64,000 nt of DNA, from assembly GCA_002682825.1 (NCBI GenBank), contig NOKP01000034.1, forward strand, positions 124,001 to 188,000. Reading direction: 5' to 3'. How positions within the stretch are numbered: position 1 is the stretch's first letter; each line of letters opens with the position of its first letter. This DNA is from Neonectria sp. B-13 (taxonomy: Eukaryota > Ascomycota > Sordariomycetes > Hypocreales > Nectriaceae). Below, piece by piece: positions 45,206 through 56,606 of this stretch. A program made the position numbers and the translations under genes. Under the pieces are notes generated by a model that saw only the letters and a program-made list of their open reading frames with translations, was not told where the DNA came from and did not search any database.

Positions 45206-46092
45206 TTCTCCCAAGATGAATCCACAAACAGTGAAGGGCTTTCTTGGCAGGTTTCGGAGAGTAAATCAGCACAATGTCTGAATCGTTGGTGTATTGATAG
45301 CGGCTATGGTGGGACTGACTTGTTGATAAATGCTTCCAGGTCTCCCGCAACCAACAGAGTTTAGATCCCAACGTCAAGGGTGGATCCAGAAGAGTAACCA
45401 AAAGGGGTAATTAAGAGACTCACAGCGGACGGTATATTGATGCTACGAGGAGACATGGTAAAGCTACTTACTAGGAAGAGAGCTCATACCCGGAGTGTTT
45501 GCACTGTGTGCCTCTACTCTGAACTCAAAGGTAGTTAAGCCACAGTCGTCGTTAGCGGATGGAGAAGACCCTAGTCTATCCGAAGTTGCTGCGATGTCAT
45601 ACCGCGTCGGCTGACTGGAGCATTGAAAATGGGACAGCCCTCATAGGTGGGTTAAATAACCCCTCGACTTGTCCCAAAACGACTTTCCCAGACCCACCCC
45701 CGGACTTTCTGGGACCGGCTGGGGTGGGGAAGACACGTTGGTAAAAGCTAGGCAAGCTAAGATTGGCAAATATCTATTCCAAGACGGAACCGAAGGTCTA
45801 GTTAGAAAGTAGGCGCAGATAACCTAAATAACCCGAAGTGGTTCCAATATGACCCCTAGGCGACAAGCTGCTGGGTGCGTTGTTTTCACCGTGTCGAGCA
45901 ATCGTACCACGTTATAAAGCATTCAATTTTACTTCGGATTGCATCAAGGTGGTGTTTTCACACATCTTGAATGTCAACGTTTCATGAAGCAACCGACTCC
46001 TAGAAATTTTCCCTTCACTCGACCCAGCCAGTTTTTCAGTATCTCCATTGTCATTTGTGTTCCGAATTGCACCAAACACAGAGTTCGTCGCC
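45206..46092. promoter_or_regulatory. Divergent promoter of P450 A and P450 B
   Basis: 887 bases between the two start codons, no gene. A C/G-rich stretch with ACCCCCGGACTTTC and CCGGCTGGGGTGGGG lies at about 45690-45730. Probably gives coordinated expression. Confidence 0.4.
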
Positions 46093-48261
46093 ATGTCTGC
46101 CAAGGAGTATCTGCAGGAGCAAGCATACCACTATGCAGATGTAGGTTGCAACAGGCCTATGCTGGTTTTAGGCGTGGCCATCAGCATCTGGGTTGCCGTT
46201 AAACTTCTGTTCATGGGCAGAAGAGAGAAGGGTCTCCCTCCAGGGCCCCCAACTCTGCCTATCCTGGGAAATCTTCATCAGATTCCATTGACTGGCCTTC
46301 ACGCAAAGTATGTCCGGCAAATACACTTACCCATCTTTGGTTTGCCAGATTTCACACCTAATTCACTGGGTGATTCAGGTTCCTTCAATGGGGCGAACAG
46401 TTCGGAGGTATCTTCTCTCTAAAGCTCGGCTCTGGAACGATGATCGTCCTCTACGACCGCAAGGCAGTTCATGACTTGGTGGATAAGAAGGGTGTCATCT
46501 ACGCGGAGCGACCCAAAAATCACGTGGCTGATATCGTCACGCATGGCGACAGCTTCGCGTTCATGAACAACACTCCGATGTACAAGCAACAGCGCAAGAT
46601 TGCTGCTCATAACTTGTCGGTAAGTTTCCTCGGCTTTGGAATTCTGGGAACAGTTTTCTGTTTTCTTTTCTCTTTGCTAAATGGTAATTAGCCGAGAGTT
46701 CTCGACGAAAATGCCGGTCATATCCAAGACGCTGAGTAGGTTATTGACATGTTTTCAACCCTGTTCCACATCAGATTGTTTGTGTGACTAAAACAGTCGA
46801 TCTACAACGATAGAATATCGGTTCTTATGCGCGACCTGATCGACGACCCCGAAGACTTCTACCATCACGTCATGCGAACCACCTGCTCAGTAGCCTGCGC
46901 CATGGTCTTTGGGCAGCGAGGCAAAACTTACGACTCCTTCTTTGGCCGCGTAGGTCCTCCCTTTATACGCCTCCTGTTGGGGAAATGTTGATTTGATACC
47001 TTGCTGACAATCCAAGTGTGTTTACGATGCGATGGACTTGGTAAGATTGCACTAAAATATTACTTAGACTCATGGAACCCATAATATTAATGTCAATCGT
47101 CATGCCAGTATAGTGAGTCTCTCGAGCCCGGCGCCAATCCTCCGGTGGACGAGTTCCCCTTCCTCAAGTACCTTCCCGACTTCCTCAGCCCATGGAGGTC
47201 GCGTGCCAAGCGTTCTTATGAGGCCATGGATATCACCTGGGCCAAGGCCCGAGAGTTACTCGACAAACGACGTTCAACTGGAGAGCGCCGCGTGTGCATA
47301 GCCGATAGAGTTCTTGACGATCCCAAACAGCAAGTCACGATGACCGACATGCAGCTTAACCATTTCCTGGGCGTCCTGGTTGAGGGTGGTGCTGATACCA
47401 CTTCGTCATCCATCCTGACTATGATTCTCTGCCTTTCGCGTCACCCCGAGTACCAGAAAATGGCTCAAAAGGAACTGGACGCCCTTTGCGGCAACGAGAG
47501 GTAAGTGCTCTAATTCCTCACGTATGGTCGTTTTGAGTTGCTAAGTTCTATTAGAATGCCGGTCTGGTCCGATTTCGCTAAACTGCCATTCATCAACTGC
47601 ATTGTGAAGGAGGGTTTGAGATGGCACCCCGTGTGAGTGTTCAACACCACAGAGCTGATGTGTTGCCATGAAATATAGCCCGTTGCTAATCAAGTTGACC
47701 TGCAGGCTTCCACTTGGAGTCCCTCACCGCGTGGCTAAAGACGACTACTACGAAGGCATGCTGATCCCCAAAGATGCGACTGTCATCATTCCTTCATATG
47801 CCATCCAGAGATCTGAGCGTTGGAACTACGAGGATCCCGAAGAATTTAAGCCAACACGATTCCTTAATCACCCACGCTTAGCCAGTGATTACGCCGGAAG
47901 CCCAGACTTTAACAACCGAGATAAGTATCCTGAATGTCAGTTGAATTAGATCAAAAAGCTAACAACCCGATCACATCATTACGGATATGGTGCTGGCCGC
48001 CGCATATGCCCCGGCATGCACCTGGCCGAGCGTACGCAATGGCGTGCCATTGCTAAGCTCCTATGGGCATTTGACATTGGATTGCCGACGGATCCTGCCA
48101 CGGACAAGAAAATTGTCCCCGATCCGGAGAACTACAAGGAGGGAATTGCCCATGGACCGAAACCGTTCAAGGTCGTTTTCAAACCCCGCAGCCAAAAGCA
48201 TGTCGACCTCATCCGAGGGGATGTTTTGGAGAGTTTAAAGGTGCTGCAGGCGTACGAATAG
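46093..48261 (+). CDS. Cytochrome P450 B (with an AT-AC intron)
   Basis: Nine exons: 46093-46307, 46379-46619, 46692-46735, 46814-46949, 47017-47040, 47109-47500, 47555-47632, 47706-47920 and 47975-48261, giving 543 aa. Anchor helix (VLGVAISIWVAVKLLF), PPGPPTLPILGN hinge, I-helix EGGADTT (312-318), KEGLRWHP (ExxR), heme loop YGYGAGRRICPG (Cys460). Exon 4 must start at 46814; the earlier AG at 46796 shifts the frame. The last intron (47921-47974) requires AT-AC splicing; no GT-AG choice keeps the frame. Its last exon is 287 bases, as in P450 A, so the two are tandem-derived sisters. Endoplasmic-reticulum monooxygenase, substrate unknown. Confidence 0.9.
47921..47974 (+). other. AT-AC intron of P450 B
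   Basis: 54-base intron: 5' ATAAGTA, branch GCTAAC (47958-47963), 3' GATCAC. Reading through hits a stop (TTG AAT TAG). There is no AG between the branch point and the heme loop. Splicing gives Arg-Asp-His-Tyr-Gly-Tyr-Gly, as in P450 A. Confidence 0.75.
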
Positions 48262-48489
48262 GCAGCGCCGCTAATATTAGGAGCATCGTTGGACATTTTC
48301 TCATGATTTCATGTCATGGTCATCCAAGTATCTTGGACTCGTCATCTGCCATAGAACGGTCCATTCACGTACTTTTCTACACTTTTACTTGCCTTTCTCT
48401 TCTTTCGTATTTAAGTGAATGTTTTCGTACTCTGGCGTGCTGAAAGTAGATAGAATGTTCGCTAGTGTACTAGGCTTCTAGAACTTGCA

Positions 48490-48772
48490 TAACGTATGTG
48501 ACAAGCGAGCGTCACAGACAAGTGAGCGTCAGACTTAAAATTTCACCTTAAATTGCGATTTTAAGAAATTCTTTAAAAATTCAAATTAAGCTTAAGATAG
48601 CTTAAAACTTATGAAATAGTTACTTAAGGAGAATCTGCTATAAGAGAGTTTTTAGAGTTTTTAGAGATTTTCTTAAATAGCCCGTTTTAGAGAATCTAAA
48701 ATTTACACTTTTAGCTATACAATATAAGTGCGACGCTCGCTTGTCTACAACGCTCGCTTATTACATACGTTA
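48490..48772. mobile_element. MITE-like element with long terminal inverted repeats
   Basis: Left end TAACGTATGTGACAAGCGAG and about 28 further bases match the reverse complement of the right end at roughly 85%, over about 48 bases. The right end finishes ACATACGTTA. TA at both borders fits a TA target duplication as for Tc1/mariner-type elements. The 180-base interior is AT-rich and non-coding. Sits 230 bases after P450 B. Confidence 0.75.
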
Positions 48773-50550
48773 GTTTAATTTCATAAAATGCCCAACTAGG
48801 ATTTGAATTTGAAGATTATTACTTAGCTGTCACTGTGGCAGGGGCTAAGGGCCAAGTGGGCTAGCTGGTTGCTAGCAAGGGTGTAATTGGGCGAGGAGAG
48901 GGGCAGCCACAAGGGAGGTTAAGAAGGGAAGGAGAGGAGGATTTTTCTTTTGATCATCATCTCTAGAAGTAACCAAGAGAGACAAGAGCTTCTTACTACA
49001 GAGAGACAAAAGAGATGAGCTCATTGAGTTCAATGCTCAAGCCTTTGCCTTTGTTTAATGAGAGAGAATTCTGTAATTACTACCAAAATCACAATATTTA
49101 TTTGTTCTTATTATATTTAAATACTTTGAGATGAAGATAAATTTCCCCAATTAGAGGACATAAAAAAAAGAGACAAAAAGAAGCAAATCCTGTAAAGCCG
49201 CCTGAAGCATCAGCCATTCGGGCCCGATGCGGCAACCTCGGCTAGGCCGACCAGCGGCAATGCGGGGTCGTTTGGTTATGTCCGCGTGGCCTCTGAATCG
49301 AATGCGATTCCTCAGAGAGAAGGGGCAAGCTTCAGCCTGTATCTAGAACCCAATTGTAAGAGCTAGGCCCTTAGAGAGCTTGGAGGCCTTATCGCATACA
49401 AGAAGCTCACGCGATAGGACCTAGATCAGCTACGTGGCGAGGGCTCGCTAAGTACTAACTATGGCTTGTTATAATCGTGTGCCTTTGTGATGGGCGAAAC
49501 GAGTGGATATGTACGTGACGTAACTGTGAGGGCCGTCACAGGTAGCGTGGAAGGGCGACCACCCCCCGGACTAATTTATCTTAACCGGATTCTTGCCGAG
49601 TCCCAACGAAATATCGCCGATATGGTTTACCGATCCGATATAATTGGCTGCGTACCGGAGGCTGGCTCACGGGCTGTGGGCCACGCACACCTCTCCATAG
49701 CCGAGTAATGTTAGGGAACAACCCATCGTTAAAGACCCCTGTTCACTGAGATCTAAGCTTCGGTTTGAGGATTATCTCCAACGCCACAAACACATGCATG
49801 CAAATAAAGGCATGCTGGGGCACTGGCCAGACTCACAAGATTCCCAAAGGCCGGGGGTTTCTGGATAGCTCTCAAAGAGGTTAGCCGGCAGGCAAGCATC
49901 AGGGCCCAAGGGTCTGCCTCGTCTCCTTGTTTGCTAAACCGTAACTCTAGGAGTGTCTCATCGGTGGGCCTCGCTAGTGCCGTCGAAGCCTACCACATCT
50001 GTCATGTCGAGCAATTCTTGAACACGATGTGTGGCGAGAGCACACTCCAGCTGACTTGACTTGGTAAGCATTTCAGACGAGCACCGCTGGGCAGTCTGTA
50101 CTGCACATGCACTTGCAGGTCGCAAGGGACCCAATTGTTAAATTCCCCACTGCCGCTGGTGTCTACTTTGCCCCCGCGAAATGATGCCCGCAGCTCTGAT
50201 CAAGGAGTGGACGACCAAGACCCGATCTTGGGGTATACCTGTCCACTCATATGATCTAATTTCAAACTAGACATCGACTACTGAGTCAGGATTGACGCAT
50301 GGGCCTTGCAATTCAAGCTAACGGTGGGACAGTAGAGTTCAAGGGTATTGCGGGGTCCCCGCGTTCATTCCCCGCTCTTGATCAGCGGAGCGGAGCTGCC
50401 TGCGGTTGCAACTGCATCTGACACCACCTCCAGGATATTGACCATATTGTTTCGTCTGCCTCACTTCGACATTCGAGCAATTGCGGTACGCACGGCGGCA
50501 TATTCATCATTTTGCTGCTCCACCCTGCTCCACCCCTGCTGTTTCTACCG
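48773..50550. other. Long intergenic region, possible repeat debris, promoter of regulator 2
   Basis: No gene recognised. The part at 48840-49500 has a purine-rich stretch and a GC-rich block that feel like repeat debris, but I cannot identify an element. A perfect palindrome GCGGGGTCCCCGC (50350-50362) followed by ATTCCCCGC lies about 190 bases before regulator 2. Confidence 0.35.
50350..50375. promoter_or_regulatory. Palindromic CGGGG element before regulator 2
   Basis: GCGGGGTCCCCGC is a 13-base perfect palindrome. Four bases later ATTCCCCGC is the reverse complement of GCGGGGAAT, matching the core upstream of SDR 4 and the SnoaL-like gene. May indicate autoregulation; inference. Confidence 0.35.
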
Positions 50551-53447
50551 ATGCCGCCTCTCAACATGACTGCGCGTGATGACAGCGAGTTAGACAGCCA
50601 GGCTGGCCGCGCGAGCTCTGCACGGTCGAGTCTGGCTTGCGAGTCCTGCAAGAGGTGAGCAATATCTCACCAAAAGTCAGCCCTTTGTCGCGCGACACTG
50701 ACGCATATGGGCAAAAGGCGGAAAGCTAAATGGTAAGTACTGCTAGTCGAAACTGCATCGAGAAGCATCAGATCACTCATTGCCTACTCGCAGCGACCGC
50801 CGTCTCCCGAGCTGCGTCCTGTGCCAAAAGACGTCGGAGAACTGCGTGTATCCCACTCAGCGGCTGAAGCCAGGCCCCAAAATCGGTGCGTGCATCGACT
50901 CGGGTGGTTCTAACCGGGGAAGACTGTGCTCATGCGATTGTAGGGTCCAGCAAACGCAAGCATCAGCGACTGCGAGTGGATGGGATTGAGCCAAGGCCCT
51001 CTGCCAGCCAGAGCCTTGACGACGTCGCTTTGGACAAGCGCGCAGAAATGCAGCACCAGGCGTCAAGCCGCATCGACCCGCATGACGGCTGCACCACCAG
51101 CAGCCATTGGCGTCCTCCTTCCCCAGTGGCTGACCGGAGGATTTCCAACCTTGAAAGTCTGCTACCGGCGCCTCTGTCGCCGAGCGAGCCTGACGAGGCT
51201 GAGTCAGTCGAGATGCCGGGTTTGTCGCCCATGGACGCGGTGGCTGCCAACTTCATCAAGGCGATTAGCTTGTCATCATTGATACATCCCAGCCACGAGA
51301 GCCGTTTGACGCCCCCAAGGAGCCAGGCGGATGTTTCTCCGGTCAGCTTTTCGGCCAGCCCTGAGGGGACTCGGTCCCTTACCACGCAAGCATGCCGTTC
51401 GATCAGCATCTCCAGCGAATCCTTCTATGAACTGTATGCAGAGCCGTTCCCTTAGAGCTGACTGTAGGCGGGGGCTCTTTTTGGCTCACCTGCCCACTTT
51501 CTACATGTATCTAAGTTCTAACTCAGCACTTGTTGCAGGACCGACATCTACTTTGACAACATGACGTCCTTTTCCCTTTTTCACCAGCCTTCATTCGGCA
51601 CGAAGCTACAAGGCGTCAGCAACGTCTTGCACCTCAAAGCCCTCTTTGCATCCATGTTCGCCTTTTCTGCTCGATTTGGGACTTCTTCTTCCAACAATCA
51701 ACGCCAGTCGTCGCCTGCCGTATCGTGCGATGGCGAGGAACATGAGAGGTTTCTCAAGCTCGCCACGAATGCCATCGACGAATCATTGGAAGAATGCGAG
51801 GACGACACGCCACCGTTGCTTTTGTTGCAAGCCATGGTCTTGACCACCTATCACCAACTCATTCGTGGTGTCAGGGGCCGGGCGTGGCGGCTGCTGGGGC
51901 AGTGTGTTCGGGTTGCATATGAGCAAAAGCTGCATCTGATTGACTACGAGGCACATAGTAATGCTCCAGCGCAGGTTGATGTCCTTCGGTGGTCGGTGAA
52001 TGAAGAGAAAAGGAGGTGCTGGTGGGCTCTCTGGGAGATGGACGTCTTTGCCTCCACCATCCGGAGATCGCCCATGGCCATAGACTGGTCAATGAACCAG
52101 ACCTATCTCCCCGTCGACGATGCGTTGTGGTTCTCCAATCAATATCAGGCGAGCTGCTTCCTGGAAAAGGATCCAATGGACCGATGGAGGAGGCTAAAGG
52201 AATCCCGAAACGAGAGCCCAGTGGCATGGTCCATTGTCCTCAACTCACTGATGCGCGAGGCACAGGTCCTTGTGCGTGGGAACGTATCGGGAATCCTATC
52301 TGACACGGACCGCAACGATCACGTCTCGGCCTTGCTGCAGTACTTTCACAATGCCTTCTGCAAAAAGCACTCGTCGGAGGACGCAAAGCAACAGACCATT
52401 CTTGAGAGCCTCCGTTGCACGATATCGGCTCTCCCCGAGCATCTGGCCTATCGCGGCGAGTGTCTCGATTTCGCGACCAACGGCCGGGCCTTTGTGTCAG
52501 CAACTTCTGCAGGCTCCACGAGCAAGCATGTGCGACAGCTGCACGCAGCTAAATACAGCATCTACCTGACAATTCAACTCGCGCGCTTTATGGTATACCA
52601 CCACTTCAGCTTCGACGAGGTCCTCAGCGGCACAATTCTTACCGACACACCTCGAGGCCTCGGACTCGGCTGGACGGCTGCTGCAAGCCTTGACCCGTCC
52701 GACTGCAAAGGGTTGAGCAACTGTGTCGAGGTTGCCGACGATGTCCTGGCCATTGTCAAAAACAGCGTCCACTGTCACGTCCAGTGGGTAAATCCATTCC
52801 TTGCAAGCATAGTCTGGATAGCGACAGCCATGCAGATCCTTCGCAAGGTCTTTGAGTCCGGTTCCGATGTGAACTTGACCGAGTCCAAGTGCGAGGTCTT
52901 GCGTCTGACTTGCGAGAAGTACTCGCAGTTTTGGGGCACACCGATAGCCCTGATGGACAACTTGGATGCTCTAGAAGGCCGTCTCCGAGAGCAGCGCATG
53001 GGCGCCGTCGCGCCCGTGGGCAGCAGGAACAGGAGCATGCAGGAATGCCAAGATAGGCGAAATAGCCAATCGCCACCGCATGGACAAACCGATGACGCCA
53101 GCGCTTTCGATTGTACGGCAACAAATAGGCCTGTATTCCGTCAGCAGGCTTCGACTGTGGGCATGCACGAGTTGACGCAATCTTTGGGTAGCAGTACGGA
53201 GGTCGGCCATCGACTCGTCGCAACAGATCCGATCCAAGAGGTTGATTGGATGAACACAACACTCCATCCGGAAGCCTTGATGAACTGGCCCACTGGGTCG
53301 TTTCCAGAGTGTGATGACCCCGAAGTGCAAGGTGGTCGGACAACCGCGATCGATGCTTTGGATACTTCGGGGTTGTACGATCCCAATACCACATTCAATG
53401 ATCCCACATGGTTTCCTGACCAATCAGGAAACTTCATTTTCCCTTGA
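50551..53447 (+). CDS. Zn(II)2Cys6 transcription factor 2
   Basis: Five exons: 50551-50654, 50718-50732 (15 bases), 50794-50885 (92 bases), 50944-51433 and 51539-53447, giving 869 aa. Zinc cluster CX2CX6CX6CX2CX6C (Cys 30, 33, 40, 47, 50, 57), linker RLKPGPKIGSSKRKH, then the fungal-specific domain from DIYFDNMTSFSLFHQPSF with RGVRGRAWRLLGQCVRVAYE and EEKRRCWWALWEMDVFASTIRR. Same intron positions and phases as regulator 1. Lies between the P450 pair and the ring-cleavage genes. Probably a second pathway regulator, perhaps responding to a different intermediate. The second ATG (50566) is an alternative start. Confidence 0.9.
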
Positions 53448-55073
53448 CACGAAGGATGTTGGACAAATTAGACGTCGAACACCTTGCGACTGCTCAACAA
53501 GCCCGGTCAGTCCTTTTAACATCTAAGGTTCCCCAACAATAGTGGCAGAGTTCGATAGTAGGCTAAGATCATCGAGCGAGGGCGGGTATCCATAGTTCGA
53601 CGTTGGCTAAATATGCTCGTCCAGGGATTACTACCATCACAATTCGCCCGTCCGGTCCAATTTTCTGGTCGTTAGTCCGAGAAACCCCAAGAGATGATGG
53701 ACAGCCAAAAGAAATAGCCGTGCAAGGCTGAAAGTTGTCTAGGTGCTTAGGATTCCGCTTGTACTTTGTCATATCCGTAGCCTTCATAATCCCAGTCACT
53801 ACGCTTTGAGACTAGAAACGTTATCCAATTTCCTTGGCGGACTGCCTGCAAGAATAACACGAAGAAATGTAACAGTAGCAGACTCTCTAAGTTCAAAGCT
53901 CTTCGCGACTGACGTATAACAAATATCAGGTGGGAGGGTCTACCTGTGCGTTAGGAAGATCGTCCTGATCATCATCACCCTGGCTGTTTCTTGGCATAGT
54001 TACCCATATGCAAAGATTAAAAGGACGGAGCCGCACAATCAGAAAAAGAATTAGACCCAGTGGGAGATGTTCCATCTTTCACTATGCATCGTGTGCCAGC
54101 CAATCACTCCAATAAGCTTCCTGACGTTCTTACTAGGGTCAATTCTCTTTGTAGCAAACTACTCAAATCTGCCTATTTGAAGATTAAAGTACCCTAGAGA
54201 TGCACCAGAATCAGCTTTTCAACGTCTCGCACCATGTTAGATACTACAAAGTCTCGCTTGCACAAGTTTACAGCTTTCTTTCCGTCGCGACGATTTACCG
54301 ACTGACAGCTTAGTCGTGTGTAGCCGTACAATTTGAGAGCAAAGGAATCTTTTCTCAATCTCTGTTACCGCGTATGCATACAAGTGTTCAAATGTGACGC
54401 ATTCTCAACCCGTGTCTACACATACATTCCTTTGTCTGACATGAGCCTAAATAGATTTTCTACTTCGATCACTAACCTGACAAGTCAACGTCTTATATCA
54501 AACCTGACACCAAAACATGTACACGCGACGCAGATAGCAAGCATGTTTCAAGATAGTAGATAGTAAACCTTATTGCTGGGGGCCATGATCAACGCCCCAC
54601 CAGAACATCTGAAGGAGGCTATTTAAAACATGTAGCAATGATTAAACGAATTTTCCTGCACAAAGATTTGAGGATGCCTCGTCGTACATGACTAATTGTT
54701 GGCTGTGTGATCCCATTCGCTGGATGTCTCCGAACGTCTTGGGACGTTTCGGGGTTGAAGATGATAAGCCCCACTCAAATTGGCACGAATATAGACCGAC
54801 GGCTTGCGACAATTGTTGCGGAGGATTTGAGGGGCCCTCGTAGTATCGAAGACGTGTGATTGATTTGAGTCGTAGGTGATCTACCAATTGTCCCCTCGAA
54901 ACGGAAGTGGAACCGAAACCGCTTTGAAAGGTTCGCGAATATCGCCCGAGACCTCGGATGCTATCGCAATTCTCCAAAATTATTAAATAGAGTCCCCCCC
55001 TGGAACCTTCACAATTAATCAACCAACCAAAACCGGGATACCTACCTTTAGACCCAAGTACTTGATTATCGAA
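53448..55073. other. Long intergenic region, nothing supported
   Basis: 1.6 kb with only short open frames lacking family features. The last 60 bases (TCAACCAACCAAAACC) look like the leader of the FAH-family gene. Confidence 0.5.
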
Positions 55074-56135
55074 ATGGCTGCAGCACGCCGATGGACCCAT
55101 GTAATCCGCTTCATCGCCAAAGAGGATGGACGGATTCACCTTGGCCAAATCGACACCAAGAAATTCCCGGACGTCGGCCTCGCTGTTCTGGAGGGAAAAG
55201 AGGTGGAGGCAAACTGTATTTCCGGATCCGTGTTCGATGGCGTCGTGACGGATCGAAAACTACACGTTGCGCATGTAAGTTTGTCCCTCTAGAGATTGCA
55301 ATCATCAAAAGGAACATTCCACGGCTGACAGCGATCAACCCACCAGCTCCTTTCACCCTTATCAATCGAGCAGACACCGCTCGTTCGATGCCTGGGCTTA
55401 AACTACAGGGACCACGCCAAGGAGGCCAACATGGCTATCCCAGACGTGCCTGTTCTGTTCATCAAGCCCAGGACAGCCTTGAATGGACCGCACCCGGCGA
55501 AGATCAACATTCCCAAGATCGCTCAAGATGATACGGCTGATTACGAGGCCGAGCTGGCAGTCGTCATCTCCAAGGACTGCCGCGATGTGCCCGAGTCGGA
55601 GGCGTACAACTTTGTTCTGGGCTACACCTGTAGCAACGACGTTAGCGCCAGGGCCCAGCAGCTGAAGAACAGCCAGTGGTGTTTTGGCAAGGGTAAGTGT
55701 GCTGGGCTGTCATAGTTCTCGCGCATGGAGATCTAGCTAACCCTTGGCATCTAGGTCTTGACGGGTCGGCCCCGATCGGCCCTGTTCTCGTGTCTCCAGA
55801 GGCCATCCCTGACCCCCACAAACTAGACATCAAAGCCATACACAATTCTAATGTAGTTCAGGATTCGAATACGAGGTGACTGATTTCGCGTATCCTTTGG
55901 TCACCAGTCTATCTAACAAAATGTTGCAATTAGGGAAATGATCTTTGATATCCCAAAGACTATTGCGTTTCTATCCCAGGGGACCACTCTAGAGAGAGGT
56001 ACTGTCATACTCACAGGAACAGGCCCCGGCATAGGAATGGTTAGGCAGCCAAAGGTGGTTCTTCGACATGGAGATGATATGAGAGTGTATATTCAGGACA
56101 TAGGGACGCTAGTTAATGAGGTCCATTATGAGTAA
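55074..56135 (+). CDS. Fumarylacetoacetate-hydrolase-family protein
   Basis: Exons 55074-55274, 55347-55692, 55755-55875 and 55934-56135 give 289 aa. An N-terminal cap (about 1-70), then the FAH fold: CLGLNYRDHAKEA, FIKPRTALNGP, the metal-binding YEAELAVVIS with GYTCSNDVSARAQQ, and a C-terminal LTGTGPGIGM with VRVYIQDIG-like strands. Family members hydrolyse or isomerise acylpyruvates and meta-cleavage products (fumarylpyruvate, oxohepta/hexadienoates) using Mg or Mn. Next to an extradiol dioxygenase and an aromatic hydroxylase it is the natural candidate to process the ring-fission product. Cytosolic, no targeting signal. The exact reaction is inferred. Confidence 0.9.
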
Positions 56136-56606
56136 TCTATGGAAATGGATATCTTGTGTTGTTTTCGTATAGGGAAACGAATTTTACTAGATTCAATAAC
56201 AAATCTTGTGTTTCTCCCTGCTTCGTGTCCCGCACCTAGAGTTGATGTGATGGTTTCATAATTTTGATAACATAAAGAAGTATCACTGGTACTGTAATCA
56301 TGTTGATATGTGTTCCAATCGATGGTATGTGGAGAATCCATGCGAAACCCTCCAACGTCTTGATAGCTGTAGCAGAGGGAATCAACATGGTTTACATGGA
56401 ACCAAAGTCCGGCTTTCAGCCATGTTCATCACGTTGGCCATCACACCATTAGGTCCTTTTCTTGATGTACGTGGTAATGACAGTGTGACATCTGAGTGTG
56501 AACTGGGGAGTTGACAAGGGTTATAGAGATCTATAATTTCTAACTACAAAATGTCTCTAATGCTCTACAAACTCAACCATTCAGACAAAGCCGGCAATTC
56601 TTTGAC
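56136..56606. other. Intergenic, nothing supported
   Basis: Convergent 3' flanks of the FAH-family gene and the reductase. Confidence 0.5.

Noticed and set aside
46736..46813. Apparent frameshift in P450 B when intron 3 ends at the AG of 46796
   Set aside because: A later acceptor at 46813 keeps a canonical GT-AG intron and restores a normal sequence (DAEISVLMRDL), so the gene is intact.
48840..49500. Possible solo LTR or retroelement fragment
   Set aside because: I could not find matching ends, a target duplication or any coding remnant.
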